Shown: piece after piece, positions 8,591 through 19,278 of the stretch
Layout: every line of letters starts with the position of its first letter
Position numbering within the stretch: position 1 is the stretch's first letter
Assembly (NCBI GenBank): GCA_002897615.1
Contig: BDTX01000004.1
Coordinates: 1 to 64,000, forward strand
From: a bacterium BMS3Bbin14
Lineage (GTDB): Bacteria > Desulfobacterota > Desulfobulbia > Desulfobulbales > Desulfobulbaceae
DNA length: 64,000 bases
Direction of reading: 5' to 3'
The notes under the pieces: generated by a model
What the model saw: only the letters and a program-made list of their open reading frames with translations
Databases searched by the model: none
What the model was told of the DNA's origin: nothing
Program-made: the position numbers and the translations under genes

Positions 8591-9535
8591 CTACATGCCC
8601 AGTTCCCGGAGAATCCGCTCGTTCCGGGTCCATTTCTTCTTGACCTTGACCCAGAGTTTCAGCACCACCTTGCAGTCCAGGAGTTCCTCGAGATCAGGGA
8701 CGGCGCTCTTCCTGATCTCGCCCAGCATCCGTCCCTGCCGGCCGATGATAATCCCCTTCTGCGATCCCTGTTCCACCATAATCGTGGCGTGGATGATCAC
8801 GGGACGGCCCTCTTCCTCCGGTTCCTGAAAGCTGTCGATCAGCACCGCCGTGGAATACGGGACCTCCTCGCGGGTGAGGAGAAAGACCTTTTCCCGGATG
8901 ATTTCGGCGGCAATAAACCGCTGCCCGGCATCGGTCGGGACATCGTCCGGATAATACTGCGGCCCCTCGGGCAGGAACCGCAGCAGTTCATTGATCAGGA
9001 TATCGGTCCCCTCGCCCTTCAGGGCCGAGATCGGCACCACGGCCGCAAAGGAATGCAGGCCGCCGTACCAGTCCATGATGGGCAGCAATTTGTTCTTTTC
9101 CAGCAAATCCACCTTGTTCAGGGCAAGAACGACCGGGCAGCGGAGCTGCTCCAGGTAGCCGAGGTACTCCTGCCGGCGCCGTTCCAGCCGGGCGGGGGGC
9201 AAGGCGGCGGCATCGGCCAGGAACAGGACCACATCGGCCTCGGCCAGGGTGTCCATGGCGATGCGGACCATTTCCCGGTTCAGCAGCTCGCGGGGCTTGT
9301 GCAAGCCTGGGGTATCAAGGAACATAATCTGGTAGGATTCGCCGGTCACGATGCCGAGAATACGGTTCCTGGTGGTCTGCGGCCTGGGGGTAACGATGGC
9401 GATCTTCTGGCCGAGAAAATAATTGAGCAGCGTCGACTTGCCGGCATTGGGTGGGCCGACGATGGCCACCACGCCGGAGCGATACGGCCCGCCGTCTTTC
9501 TGTGTCTGAATCGGAATAGTATGCTGATCACTCAC
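8591..9535 (-). CDS. era: GTPase Era
   Basis: Ribosome-assembly GTPase that binds 16S rRNA. From the GTG encoding VSDQHTIP it is about 314 residues, the usual Era length. G1 is GPPNAGKST, G2 lies in PRPQTTRNR, G3 is DTPG and G4 is NKVD; a C-terminal KH domain contains GIIIGRQGR. The open frame continues upstream to a TTG at 9610 but has no ATG, and the extra residues do not resemble Era, so the GTG start is preferred. It is divergent from the exoribonuclease gene, with the promoter region between 9536 and 9645. Confidence 0.9.
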   Translation of the reverse strand: MSDQHTIPIQTQKDGGPYRSGVVAIVGPPNAGKSTLLNYFLGQKIAIVTPRPQTTRNRILGIVTGESYQIMFLDTPGLHKPRELLNREMVRIAMDTLAEADVVLFLADAAALPPARLERRRQEYLGYLEQLRCPVVLALNKVDLLEKNKLLPIMDWYGGLHSFAAVVPISALKGEGTDILINELLRFLPEGPQYYPDDVPTDAGQRFIAAEIIREKVFLLTREEVPYSTAVLIDSFQEPEEEGRPVIIHATIMVEQGSQKGIIIGRQGRMLGEIRKSAVPDLEELLDCKVVLKLWVKVKKKWTRNERILRELGM

Positions 9536-9645
9536 GGATATGTTTCCAGGAAAATAATGACAAAATTTGGTATACCTGCTACAAATCGGCAACTTACCAT
9601 GACCCGACAACTCTGCAACGTATTTTATAAATATAGCAATACAAT

Positions 9646-11646
9646 ATGATCCTTCAAGGCAGCCTTATAGAATTTATCGACGACGGCAAGTTTGTCTGCG
9701 GTCTGGTCACGGAAACCGGTAATAAACGACTCCGGCTGCTGGGACAGAACGGCCGCGACATCAACCTGCCGCCGTCCCGTATCATCACTGTTTCCAAAAA
9801 GACCCATTCCCCCGGGCAGGGCCGCGATCACCTGGTCGCCATGCTCAAGGCCACGGCCGAGACCAGGCGGGAGCTGGCGGCGTCCATCAACCTGCAGGAA
9901 CTATGGGAGATGACCTGCGAAGAGCCGGTGAATGAATTTTCCGTGGGCTTCCTGGCGGAACTCTGTTTCAACGGCGAGGTTTCAGACGACCAGGAGGCCG
10001 CCTTTTTACGGGCCGTTTTCGCCGACCGTTTCTTTTTCAAATTCAAGAATGGCCGGATCACCGTGTACACGCCCGAGCAGGTGGAGCAACTGCGCCATCA
10101 GCAGGAAAAAGAAGCTGAAAAAAAACGACTCCTGGAATCCGGGGCAACGGCGCTGAACAGGATCATGGCCGGCGAGCAGGTGACGGAGCAGCAGTGGCCG
10201 GAACGGGGCCGGGTCCTGGCCTGGATCGAGGAATTCTTTCTCTTCGGCAGCGAATGCGCCGAGGCCGACCTGGTGCGGCAGCTCCTGAAAAAGGCCGACC
10301 TGATGAACCCGAATGACAGTTACCACCTGCTGGTCCGGGCCGGTATCTGGAAAAAGGATGAAAACATCGCCCTGCTCAAGGCCGGGCAGCCCGTGGCCTT
10401 CAGCGAGGAAGCCGCGAGCCGGGCCATGTCGGTCCGGGCAGGCTCCGCCGACGAACTCCTTGCCGATCCCAGGCGGCGCGACCTCCGGGACCTGTCAATC
10501 TTTACCATTGACGGGCCGGGAACCAGGGACTACGACGATGCCCTGCATGTGGAAGAGAGGGACAACGGCTTGCTGGTCGGGGTCCACATTACCGACTTCA
10601 CCCATATTATCCAGCCCGGCGATCCCCTGTTTACCGAGGCCCGGGAACGGGCGACCTCCATCTATTTTCCCGAGGGACAGATTCCCATGTTACCGGAATC
10701 GCTGTCCCAGGGGACATGCAGCCTGCTCGTGGACCAACCGCGGCCGGCCATGAGCTTTCTCATCCATCTCGCCAATGACGGCGAGGTGCTTGACACGACC
10801 ATCACGCCAAGCGTCATCCAGGTCCGGCGCCGGCTGACGTATGAAGAAGTCGACCGGACCATCGACTCGGACCGGGACATCGCGCTGTTGAATAAAATGT
10901 GCGGCCTGCTGCGCCGGCGGCGCCTTGACAACGGGGCACTTATGCTGCCCTTTCCGGATGTCAATATCGAGATACAGGACGACGGCGAGGTGAAGATTAC
11001 GCTGTCACCGGCCGACACCCCGGCTCGCAGCCTGGTGGCCGAGCTGATGATCCTGGCCAACAACACCGCGGCCTCGTACCTGGCGGCCCAGGAAGCGCCG
11101 GGGCTGTTTCGTTCCCAGCCGCCGCCGCATAAACGTCTTGTCAGCGGGACCAATGACGGCCTGCAACTCATCGCCCGGCAGCGCCGTTTTCTCGCCAGGG
11201 GCGAATTAAGCACCCGGCCGAAGGCCCACAGCGGCCTGGGACTGTCCTGCTATACCACCGTCACTTCGCCCCTGCGCCGTTTTCTTGACCTGGCCATGCA
11301 GCACCAGCTCAACAACCTGATCCGCGGCCAGGGGATTCTTTTTTCCGCAGACCAATGCCGGAATTTCGCCGCCTCGATCACCCAGAACCTGATCCGGGCC
11401 AACACGGTCCGGCAGCAACGGCACCGTTACTGGATTCTCCGCTACCTGGAAGCACAGGAAGGCCGGACGGTCAATGCCCTGGTCGTCAGCCAGGGACCCA
11501 GCCGGATCAACCTCCTGCTGACCGACTGCCTCCTGGATATCAACCTGCCGCCCAATCCCGCTTTTGCCACGGAACCCGGCGACTCGGTCCGGGTCAAGAT
11601 CGTCCGGGTCAATGCCCTGGACAATATATTACGGGTTGAATGGTAA
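9646..11646 (+). CDS. RNB-domain exoribonuclease (RNase II/R family)
   Basis: A 666-residue protein with a central RNB catalytic domain (about 280-600). It shows the metal-binding aspartate motif [15 protein letters not shown], the substrate motif [10 protein letters not shown] and the late signature [13 protein letters not shown]. These 3'-5' hydrolytic exonucleases degrade RNA processively. The N-terminal 250 residues are divergent and lack an obvious cold-shock pair; the C-terminus may hold a short S1-like barrel. It therefore looks like the VacB/RNase II-like group found in cyanobacteria and deltaproteobacteria, not canonical Rnr. The start ATG at 9646 is the first in frame. Confidence 0.85.
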   Translation: MILQGSLIEFIDDGKFVCGLVTETGNKRLRLLGQNGRDINLPPSRIITVSKKTHSPGQGRDHLVAMLKATAETRRELAASINLQELWEMTCEEPVNEFSVGFLAELCFNGEVSDDQEAAFLRAVFADRFFFKFKNGRITVYTPEQVEQLRHQQEKEAEKKRLLESGATALNRIMAGEQVTEQQWPERGRVLAWIEEFFLFGSECAEADLVRQLLKKADLMNPNDSYHLLVRAGIWKKDENIALLKAGQPVAFSEEAASRAMSVRAGSADELLADPRRRDLRDLSIFTIDGPGTRDYDDALHVEERDNGLLVGVHITDFTHIIQPGDPLFTEARERATSIYFPEGQIPMLPESLSQGTCSLLVDQPRPAMSFLIHLANDGEVLDTTITPSVIQVRRRLTYEEVDRTIDSDRDIALLNKMCGLLRRRRLDNGALMLPFPDVNIEIQDDGEVKITLSPADTPARSLVAELMILANNTAASYLAAQEAPGLFRSQPPPHKRLVSGTNDGLQLIARQRRFLARGELSTRPKAHSGLGLSCYTTVTSPLRRFLDLAMQHQLNNLIRGQGILFSADQCRNFAASITQNLIRANTVRQQRHRYWILRYLEAQEGRTVNALVVSQGPSRINLLLTDCLLDINLPPNPAFATEPGDSVRVKIVRVNALDNILRVEW

Positions 11647-11717
11647 TTTTGTAAGATATCACAGGCACCCTGTGACCAGTCAGGTGATTTTTCCCTGCCT
11701 GCCGGCGGGGGATCGAC

Positions 11718-12497
11718 TTAATCGCGGCGCGGGAGATCGCTGATCAACTCGAGGGCCGCCTTGTTCAGCCAGCCGGAACGGCCGTTTTCATCCGCGACCA
11801 GGAGAAAGTTGCCGTGGGACTTGACGGGCCGGACCAGCCGTCCTTCCCGGATGGTGCCTGAAGAGCCGGCCGAGGTAAAGGGCGAAATCAGCAGCCGCGC
11901 GTCCGCCGCGGTCACCACCGCGTCATTCCAGGTTCGATACTGAAACACGGCCGCAGGCACCGAGACGACCAGGATGCCCAGACAGCAGAACATCACGCCC
12001 CGGCCAACCATCCTCGGGGTATTGTCGACAAAAAAGGTCACTACGTAGGCCAGGCTGAACAAAAACAGCGCCACCGCCGCCATCAGGGTCCACTGTTTCG
12101 GGGCCAGCAGGTCTGCGAACCGTTCATACAGGGGCCGGCTCTGCCGGTAGAGTCCCTTGTCCTTGCGCACCTGCTCCAGGGTGGCCCGGATATCTTCGTT
12201 GCCCGGGTCCAGGCGCAGGGCCCGCAGGGCGTTGACGACGGCCTTGCCGGTCCGGCCGTCGGCGGCGTAACTGTTGGCCAGGTTATAGAGCAGGGGGGCG
12301 GAAACGCCGTACTGTTGCGCGATACTCAGGTAATCGCCGATGGCCGCCTTGTATTCCCCCCGGCTGTACGCCTCGTTCCCCTGCTGGAACAGCTGCCGCG
12401 CCGGCGCCGTGGCCCCGGCCAGGCTCGGCAAAACGGCCAGGGCCGTGAAAATCAGCAGCAAAATTGTACAGTAGAGTATATTCCTTGACCGGATCAT
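11718..12497 (-). CDS. batE: BatE-like TPR and SH3 protein
   Basis: Last gene of the aerotolerance-type operon. The 259 residues give a signal or anchor segment (about 8-28), two to three tetratricopeptide repeats (about 33-110), two membrane helices (about 135-180) and a C-terminal SH3-like domain ending at GWLNKAALEL. This is the BatE arrangement. BatE is thought to scaffold the envelope complex of BatA-D, whose exact substrate is unknown. Its ATG overlaps the batD stop by four bases. Confidence 0.85.
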   Translation of the reverse strand: MIRSRNILYCTILLLIFTALAVLPSLAGATAPARQLFQQGNEAYSRGEYKAAIGDYLSIAQQYGVSAPLLYNLANSYAADGRTGKAVVNALRALRLDPGNEDIRATLEQVRKDKGLYRQSRPLYERFADLLAPKQWTLMAAVALFLFSLAYVVTFFVDNTPRMVGRGVMFCCLGILVVSVPAAVFQYRTWNDAVVTAADARLLISPFTSAGSSGTIREGRLVRPVKSHGNFLLVADENGRSGWLNKAALELISDLPRRD

Positions 12498-14416
12498 GAC
12501 ACCTTCTCCAATTCCTTCCTGACCAGGTTGAGGGTGCTGCGCATCTCCTCCCGGTCCATGTGGATGCCGACATAGCTGCCGTGTTCCGCCTGCTGAAAAA
12601 CCGTTATCAACGGTGAACCGGCGGCCAGGCGCTCCTGCAGGGCGGCCAGGGTGATGGCCCTGGCCTCCTGCTGCCAGGCAAGGCCCAACCGGTCCTGGAT
12701 CGCCGCCCGGCAGCTCTGGAGAAAACGATCCGAGTCACCGGCAGCCAGGGCCTGTTCCATTTCCTGGTAGTGGTGCTTCAGCTTGCGGTCAAGGTCCCGG
12801 CGTTGCAGGATGGACGGGTCGGCCAGCAATCTCTGCCGGCGCAGCCGCAGAAACCATCCTGTTGCCAGCAGCAGGAGCGAAATCCCGATCCAGCCGATAA
12901 ACCACGATTTCTTATAGGTCGGAATAATTCGGCGGGACAAAACGCCCAGATCCGTCTCCAGGGGCGCCAGGCCAGCCGTGGCCGCGGGAGTAATGGCCGC
13001 AGGCAGGGTCTTCTCCGGCGGCGGCCCGGTTTTCTTCTTTTCCGGGGCCGCCGGAGCAGGCGCCGGCTGCGCCGGCGTTGCCACGGCTGCCGCCGGGCCG
13101 TTGCCCTGCAGATGCAGAGCGATGGCGTCGCTTTTCAGGGTCACGTACTGCCTGGACCCGGGATCGAAATAAGTAAAGCTGACCGACGGCACCGCCCGCA
13201 GGCTGCTGCTGGTCGGGACAATGGCCTGTTCAAATTTCTTGCGGCCGCGGCCGTTGCCCAGGTCCTTGAACTCCGAGGAAGGCGTGTAGGTCTTCCAGCC
13301 GCCGCCAACAGGAAAAACCGGCGGCTCGACCCGGTCAAAATTGCCGGTTCCGGTCACCACCATTTTCAGGGTAAGAGGATCACCGACCTTGGCCGTGGTG
13401 GGCTTGACCGAGACCAGCAGGCTGAACGTGCCGATGGCGCCGCCGAAATTGGCGGGCCGGCCCTTCTCCGGCAGATCAAGGATGGTTAAAGACCGCTTCG
13501 GCCCTACCAGCTTTACTCTCTTTTTCTTGTATCCCCCGCCGAAAAAACTATTTAAAACCGCGTCGCCGAAAAACGGTGAACCGAACATGCCGGATGGATG
13601 CACGACCTGTTGCCGGACCAGCAGCGTGGCCCCCAGGTCCACTTCCAGCGGGAACTTGCCCGCCTTGACCCCGGAGATGGAATCATTCCAGGTCAGGACC
13701 GAATAGGGGATACCGTTGACTAGTTCCTCGGTCTGCAACGGCTTTTTCGCCCGATGCTGCAGGACAAAACTCTCGCCGGTAATGTGGGGTTCGGAGTTAA
13801 TGGTGGCCTGAATGCCCTGCCGGAAATAGGCCTTGATGGTCATCGGCACCAGTTCGCCCACATAGGCGGTCTTCTTTTTCAAGATGATCCGCATGAAACC
13901 GATCTTCTCCGACTCGCCGGACCGCAGCCTGGTTTGCCCGCCCGGGGCCATGATGCCGCCGCCCTGCCCGGCGCCGGGCGGAATAGCGGCAGGACCGGCC
14001 GGCTGGACCGTACAGGTGATGGAATCCGTCTGCAGGACCTTGCCGTCGACCGTGGCCTTGATCGGCGGAATGACATAGGTTCCGGCCCGGTCGGCCTGGA
14101 CCATGTAGAGATAGGAAACCGACGAGGAGTAACTGCCGTTGATCCACTGCATCCGGCTGCTCTGGCCGTGGGGAAAAAACCGCAGGCCATCGACCTTGGG
14201 CAGTTCGGGTTCGGCCGAACTGCTGCCGGTGACCTGGACCGTCAGCTGCGCGGCCTGATCGACCGAAAACGACATGGGGTCGAGGCTGGCGCTAATATTT
14301 GCCTCATCCGCCCATACCGGGGCGGCCCAGCAGAAACACCAGGCCAGGACGGCGAGGACCATCAGCAGGCCCGACGCGACCTTCAGGTTATCCGGTTGCC
14401 ATTGCCAGCCCTTCAT
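12494..14416 (-). CDS. batD: BatD-like oxygen-tolerance protein
   Basis: A roughly 640-residue membrane-anchored protein. It has a signal segment (about 15-37), a long extracytoplasmic region made of beta-sandwich repeats typical of BatD, a low-complexity Ala/Pro linker (about 455-500), one membrane helix (about 528-548) and a cytoplasmic helical tail. The start ATG (MKGWQW) abuts the batB/C stop as TGATG; a GTG one codon earlier is also possible. In Bacteroides the Bat proteins support growth under oxygen exposure. Assignment rests on domain layout and operon position. Confidence 0.85.
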   Translation of the reverse strand: MKGWQWQPDNLKVASGLLMVLAVLAWCFCWAAPVWADEANISASLDPMSFSVDQAAQLTVQVTGSSSAEPELPKVDGLRFFPHGQSSRMQWINGSYSSSVSYLYMVQADRAGTYVIPPIKATVDGKVLQTDSITCTVQPAGPAAIPPGAGQGGGIMAPGGQTRLRSGESEKIGFMRIILKKKTAYVGELVPMTIKAYFRQGIQATINSEPHITGESFVLQHRAKKPLQTEELVNGIPYSVLTWNDSISGVKAGKFPLEVDLGATLLVRQQVVHPSGMFGSPFFGDAVLNSFFGGGYKKKRVKLVGPKRSLTILDLPEKGRPANFGGAIGTFSLLVSVKPTTAKVGDPLTLKMVVTGTGNFDRVEPPVFPVGGGWKTYTPSSEFKDLGNGRGRKKFEQAIVPTSSSLRAVPSVSFTYFDPGSRQYVTLKSDAIALHLQGNGPAAAVATPAQPAPAPAAPEKKKTGPPPEKTLPAAITPAATAGLAPLETDLGVLSRRIIPTYKKSWFIGWIGISLLLLATGWFLRLRRQRLLADPSILQRRDLDRKLKHHYQEMEQALAAGDSDRFLQSCRAAIQDRLGLAWQQEARAITLAALQERLAAGSPLITVFQQAEHGSYVGIHMDREEMRSTLNLVRKELEKVS

Positions 14417-16470
14417 CACCAGTTCCTCCCCGGCTGGTTATTATTGCCGCTGCCCTGCCGCGGAACGAAGTGGAGCATCCCTTCGTTACCCTTGAGGGAA
14501 TTAAGCAGGTCCTGGGCCTCCTGTTTAGTCATTTGCCCCTGCCGGCGCCGCGCCTTGTCCTTGTTGCTCATGGCAGCGGCCTCGCCCTTCCGGCCGCGCC
14601 GCTGTTGCTTCCGGACCGCAGGTAAGGCAGAGGCCGCCTTTGCTCCTTTTTTCCTGCCGGCGGCCTGTGCGCCCTTGCCTGCTCCCTGCTGTTTCGGGGT
14701 TGCACTTTCATTACCGGCCCGGCCTTTGTTTTCTTTATTTTTATGGTTCTGCGCTGCCGGCCCGCTTTTTTTCCGGCCCGGCCCGGCCTGGTTCTGTTTC
14801 TGCTTATGATCCGGATTCTTCCGGTTCCGGCCGCCCTGCCGCTTTTGCTGCTGCGACCGGCCGGTTTGCTTATTTTTATTTTGTTTCTGCTGCTGCTTCC
14901 CTTTGCCCTGCGACGATTTCTGCCGCTGCTTTTGCTGCTCCTGCAATTTTTTCAACTGTTTTTGCAACTTTTCCAACCGTTTTTTGACCAGGGGTCTGTT
15001 GTAACGGGCATCCTGGTCATTGGGCGCCAGTTTCAGACTGCTCTCGTAGGACTTAAGCGCCTCCTGCCACATCTGCAGGGCGTGTTCAGGGTCGCTCTTC
15101 AGGGTTTGCTGCCCGAGGCGGAACCGGGCATTACCCAGATTATAATAACTCTTGGCCTGCAGCCCGAGATCGTCGCTCCGGAGGGCCCGTTTGAACGCGG
15201 CTATCGCCTGGTCATACCGCTTGTCCTTATAGGCCGCATCGCCAAGGTTAAAGTTGAGTACGGGATTGTCCGGGTCGTCCTTCAGGGCCTTGCGGTAATA
15301 CTGCTCCGCCTTCTCGAACTTACCGGCGGCAAAATGCTTTTCTCCAGGCGAGGCGAGACTCCTGCCGGGCCACATGCCGGCCAGCAGACAGGCGACCAGG
15401 AAGAGAGTTAAATTCCGGCGGCTTCTCCGCCCCGCCGTTTTGATAAAGGGAAGGTGAAACGACCACGCCGGCTTACGGCCCGAAAGCAGAAACTCAAAAG
15501 TCAGGAGCAGAACGGCGGCGGCCAGCGGCCACATGAAACGCTCGACCGGCACCTTCTGCAACCGCTGCCCATGTTCCTCCTTGGGGGCCAGGGCGAGTTT
15601 TCTTTGGTAAATCGTCTCAAGGCCCTGACCCACGGCGCCCAGGGGGACATAGAGACCGCCGGTTGCCGCGGCGATCTTCGTGAGCATGGTTTCGTCAAGC
15701 TTCGAGGTGACAAACCGGCCGGAGCTGTCCTGCAGAAACTTGCCCTTACCCTGCCGGGGCAGCGGGATGAGTTCACCCTTTGGCGTGCCGACCCCGACCG
15801 TGTAGATAATCATCTTATGTTTCTTTGCTTCCCTGGCCGCCGCCAGGGCGTCACCCTGCAGGTTTTCCCCGTCCGTTACCAGGATGAGAATTTTATGGTT
15901 TGTCTCGTTGGCCAGGACGGATTCCGCCGCCTTGATCGCGGCGGCCAGGTCAGTCCCCCCCTTGGGGATAATATTCGTATCCAGGGCATCCAGCGAAAAA
16001 TCGAAGGCAGCATAATCCAGGGTCAGGGGACACATGAGAAAGGCGGACCCGGCAAAGGGCAGCAGCCCCACCCGGTCACCGCCGAGGCGGCCGACAAAAT
16101 CCTTGATCGCCAGCTTGGCCCGTTCAAGCCTGTCGGGTTTGATATCCCGGGCCATCATCGATTTCGAGGTATCCACGGCAAAGAGGATATCAATGCCCCG
16201 GCGTTGGACCTCGATCCATCTTGAGCCATACTGCGGCCGGGCCAGGGCGATGAAACAACAGGCCAAGGCCAGGACCACCAGGGTGTTCTTGATAACGCGG
16301 CGGGCCGGCGAAACATTGTTGGTCAGCCGACCCAGAAGATGGGAGGCGGCAAAATGTTTCAGGTCATCCTGCCTTCTCCGGCCGGAGAGCCGGAGAAAGA
16401 CGATGACGCCCAGGCAGGCGGCAAGCCCGGCCCAAAGCCACAGGGGTTGTGCAAAGTGTATATTAATCAT
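14416..16470 (-). CDS. batB: BatB-BatC fusion: von Willebrand A plus TPR
   Basis: A 684-residue fusion. Residues about 85-290 form a vWA domain with the MIDAS sequence DTSKS; membrane helices lie at about 5-25, 55-75 and 305-325. A second exported part at about 350-520 contains TPR motifs (NPVLNFNLGDAAYKDKRYD and following), equivalent to BatC. The last 160 residues are Gln/Lys/Arg/Gly-rich and probably disordered. BatB and BatC are often separate genes, so the fusion implies they act together at the membrane. The gap to batA is 33 bases. Confidence 0.88.
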   Translation of the reverse strand: MINIHFAQPLWLWAGLAACLGVIVFLRLSGRRRQDDLKHFAASHLLGRLTNNVSPARRVIKNTLVVLALACCFIALARPQYGSRWIEVQRRGIDILFAVDTSKSMMARDIKPDRLERAKLAIKDFVGRLGGDRVGLLPFAGSAFLMCPLTLDYAAFDFSLDALDTNIIPKGGTDLAAAIKAAESVLANETNHKILILVTDGENLQGDALAAAREAKKHKMIIYTVGVGTPKGELIPLPRQGKGKFLQDSSGRFVTSKLDETMLTKIAAATGGLYVPLGAVGQGLETIYQRKLALAPKEEHGQRLQKVPVERFMWPLAAAVLLLTFEFLLSGRKPAWSFHLPFIKTAGRRSRRNLTLFLVACLLAGMWPGRSLASPGEKHFAAGKFEKAEQYYRKALKDDPDNPVLNFNLGDAAYKDKRYDQAIAAFKRALRSDDLGLQAKSYYNLGNARFRLGQQTLKSDPEHALQMWQEALKSYESSLKLAPNDQDARYNRPLVKKRLEKLQKQLKKLQEQQKQRQKSSQGKGKQQQKQNKNKQTGRSQQQKRQGGRNRKNPDHKQKQNQAGPGRKKSGPAAQNHKNKENKGRAGNESATPKQQGAGKGAQAAGRKKGAKAASALPAVRKQQRRGRKGEAAAMSNKDKARRRQGQMTKQEAQDLLNSLKGNEGMLHFVPRQGSGNNNQPGRNW

Positions 16471-16503
16471 CCTGAATCCGTCTTCCTCCAGCCGGCGCGG
16501 TGC

Positions 16504-17502
<999 letters not shown>

Positions 17503-17578
17503 ACTCGTTTCCGGGCAGGCTCTTACTCTTCAGATTTTGAAGCCGGAGGCCGAAGACTGACGTAGTTGCATCGCTTTA

Positions 17579-17632
17579 GGGTCACCGCTTCTGCTGATGA
17601 GGGAGGGTGCTTCACAGGGGAAGCGGTGACCC
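17579..17632. repeat. Palindrome at the end of the DUF4381 gene
   Basis: GGGTCACCGCTTC pairs perfectly (13 bp) with GAAGCGGTGACCC around a 28-base loop. It spans the stop codon of the DUF4381 gene and sits inside the moxR-bat operon, so it could act as an mRNA stabiliser or attenuator. There is no T-run after it on the operon strand. It is not a copy of family 1 or 2. Confidence 0.6.
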
Positions 17633-18352
17633 CGCCGCGAAAGGGTTTTGTTTCTTATTTTTTTTGTTCTTTTTCTTTTTTTTGTTTTCATCGTCTGGCA
17701 GCCGGGTCAATTCGATGAAATTCCGGACCGCCTTTTCCATCTCCTCCATCGTCTCCGGGGAGGGGGCGTAGCAGGCGAACTTGGCCATGTCACAGTGTTC
17801 CAGCCAGGTGTGCAGATCCCGGCCGTGGGCGGCCAACTCCGGCGGTACCGCCCTGGTGCCGTCGGTCAGGCTGCTAATAAATTCCCTGGTCGTCTGCCGG
17901 CGCGCGGACAAGAAAAAACGGTCCTCGATATAGCCCCGGAGAATATCGGCGACCCGGGCCGCAAAAACGCGGGCCTGGGCCGGGTCCTTAAGCCCCTTGG
18001 CCTCCTCCAGCATGGCGAGAGCAACCTCATGGGCCTGCATGGCCCGTTGCCGGCGGTGGTACTTTTTCCACCACCACATAAACAGGAGTCCAAATACCAG
18101 CAGGGCGGCGAGTCCGCCCAGACTCCAGATCAGGAGCGGATTTCCCGTTTGAATCGGCAACGGCCCCTTGATGTCACGAATGTCCCCGGCCGGCGGCGGC
18201 CCAACCGGCCGGCCCGGCTTGAGGAGCTGGAGTCCCGCTCCCGCTCTGACGCCGGACGACGGCGCCGGGGCGGCGGACAGCGCCGGGACCATGAAAGACA
18301 GCAGCAGAATGAAAACAAATGCTGTCGGCAGAATGGCGGCAGGGTGTCTCAT
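17612..18352 (-). CDS. DUF4381-like membrane protein of the Bat operon
   Basis: A 246-residue protein with a signal segment (about 9-28), a short periplasmic stretch containing a DIRDIKGP motif typical of DUF4381 proteins, one membrane helix (about 72-93) and a cytoplasmic helical domain (about 100-225). DUF4381 genes sit between the DUF58 and batA genes in many moxR operons; their biochemical role is unknown. The tail is odd: a run of about ten lysines broken by Asn, followed by residues encoded inside the palindrome at 17579-17632. The final residues may thus derive from an inserted repeat. Confidence 0.75.
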   Translation of the reverse strand: MRHPAAILPTAFVFILLLSFMVPALSAAPAPSSGVRAGAGLQLLKPGRPVGPPPAGDIRDIKGPLPIQTGNPLLIWSLGGLAALLVFGLLFMWWWKKYHRRQRAMQAHEVALAMLEEAKGLKDPAQARVFAARVADILRGYIEDRFFLSARRQTTREFISSLTDGTRAVPPELAAHGRDLHTWLEHCDMAKFACYAPSPETMEEMEKAVRNFIELTRLPDDENKKKKKNKKNKKQNPFAAGSPLPL

Positions 18353-19263
18353 CGGGTAAGCCTCCTCCGGCGCGCGCCGAAAAAACCCATCAGCGGCCCG
18401 AGATACGGCGTCGCGGTGGACAGCGCCAGCAGGTCGATGCCCGCGGACCGGATGGTCCGGCTGAAGCGGGCCTGCCGCTCGGCGGCCAGTTCCCGGTAGC
18501 CCTGACGCAGCCGGGCATTGGCGGTGTCAATGGCCACCTGCTCCCCGCTCTCGGCGTCTTCCAGGGTAATCCAGCCCACGTCGGGCAATTCCAGGTCCCT
18601 CGGATCGGTGACCGAAACCGCGATCAGGTCGTGGCGGCGGCCGGTGATCTGCAACTTCGGCCGGATCTGCTCAAGTGTCTGCTCAAAGCCGCCTGGCAGA
18701 CAAAAATCGGAGATCAGGAAAACAACGCATTTTCTCTTCGTGACCCGGTTGATAAAATCAAGCGCCCCGCCGATCTCCGTGCCCCGGCCATGGGGTTGAA
18801 AAAAAAGAATTTCCCGGATGACCCGCAGGATATGGGAATGCCCCTTGCCCGGCGGGACGTAGAGCTCAACAAAATCGGAAAACAGGACAAGCCCGACCTT
18901 GTCACTGTTGCGGACCGCCGAAAAGGCCAGGACCGAACCCAGTTCCGCCATCAGTTCCCGCTTGGACTGATCCCCGGAGCCGAACTCGCCGGAACCGCTG
19001 ATATCGATCATCAGCAGGATGGTCAGTTCGCGCTCCTCGGTGAACTTCTTGACATGGGGCGTGCCGGTCCGGGCGGTTACATTCCAGTCGATGGTGCGGA
19101 TCTCGTCGCCGGGCACATACTCCCGCACCTCGTCAAAATTCATGCCCCGGCCCTTGAAGACCGAATGATAGCTGCCGGCCAGGGTGTCGTCCACCAGCCG
19201 CCGGGTCCGCACCTCGATCTGGCGCACCTTTTTCAGGATATCACGGGTTATTTTCGCTTCCAT
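18349..19263 (-). CDS. DUF58 domain protein (vWA-like)
   Basis: A 304-residue protein with the DUF58 core. Near the N-terminus is a GRGMNFDEVREYVPGDE stretch and then IDWNVTARTG, the family signature. A vWA-like fold follows, with the metal site DISGS at about residues 90-96. DUF58 proteins accompany MoxR ATPases and are thought to link them to vWA partners. Its ATG lies 15 bases after the moxR stop, and its stop overlaps the DUF4381 gene by four bases. Confidence 0.9.
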   Translation of the reverse strand: MEAKITRDILKKVRQIEVRTRRLVDDTLAGSYHSVFKGRGMNFDEVREYVPGDEIRTIDWNVTARTGTPHVKKFTEERELTILLMIDISGSGEFGSGDQSKRELMAELGSVLAFSAVRNSDKVGLVLFSDFVELYVPPGKGHSHILRVIREILFFQPHGRGTEIGGALDFINRVTKRKCVVFLISDFCLPGGFEQTLEQIRPKLQITGRRHDLIAVSVTDPRDLELPDVGWITLEDAESGEQVAIDTANARLRQGYRELAAERQARFSRTIRSAGIDLLALSTATPYLGPLMGFFGARRRRLTR

Positions 19264-19278
19264 GTCTCTTGCCGGTGC

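Noticed and set aside
8789-9649. 286-codon open frame on the plus strand over era
   Set aside because: It is antisense to a clearly conserved GTPase; high GC leaves long open frames opposite real genes. No start site or family pattern.
13754-14809. 351-codon open frame opposite batD and batB/C
   Set aside because: Low-complexity, no ribosome site, fully antisense to conserved genes.
16471-16502. CCTGAATCCGT between batA and batB as a remnant of the family 1 repeat
   Set aside because: Only the first 11 bases match, with a short GGCGCGGTG nearby; no second end and no target duplication. Could be chance.
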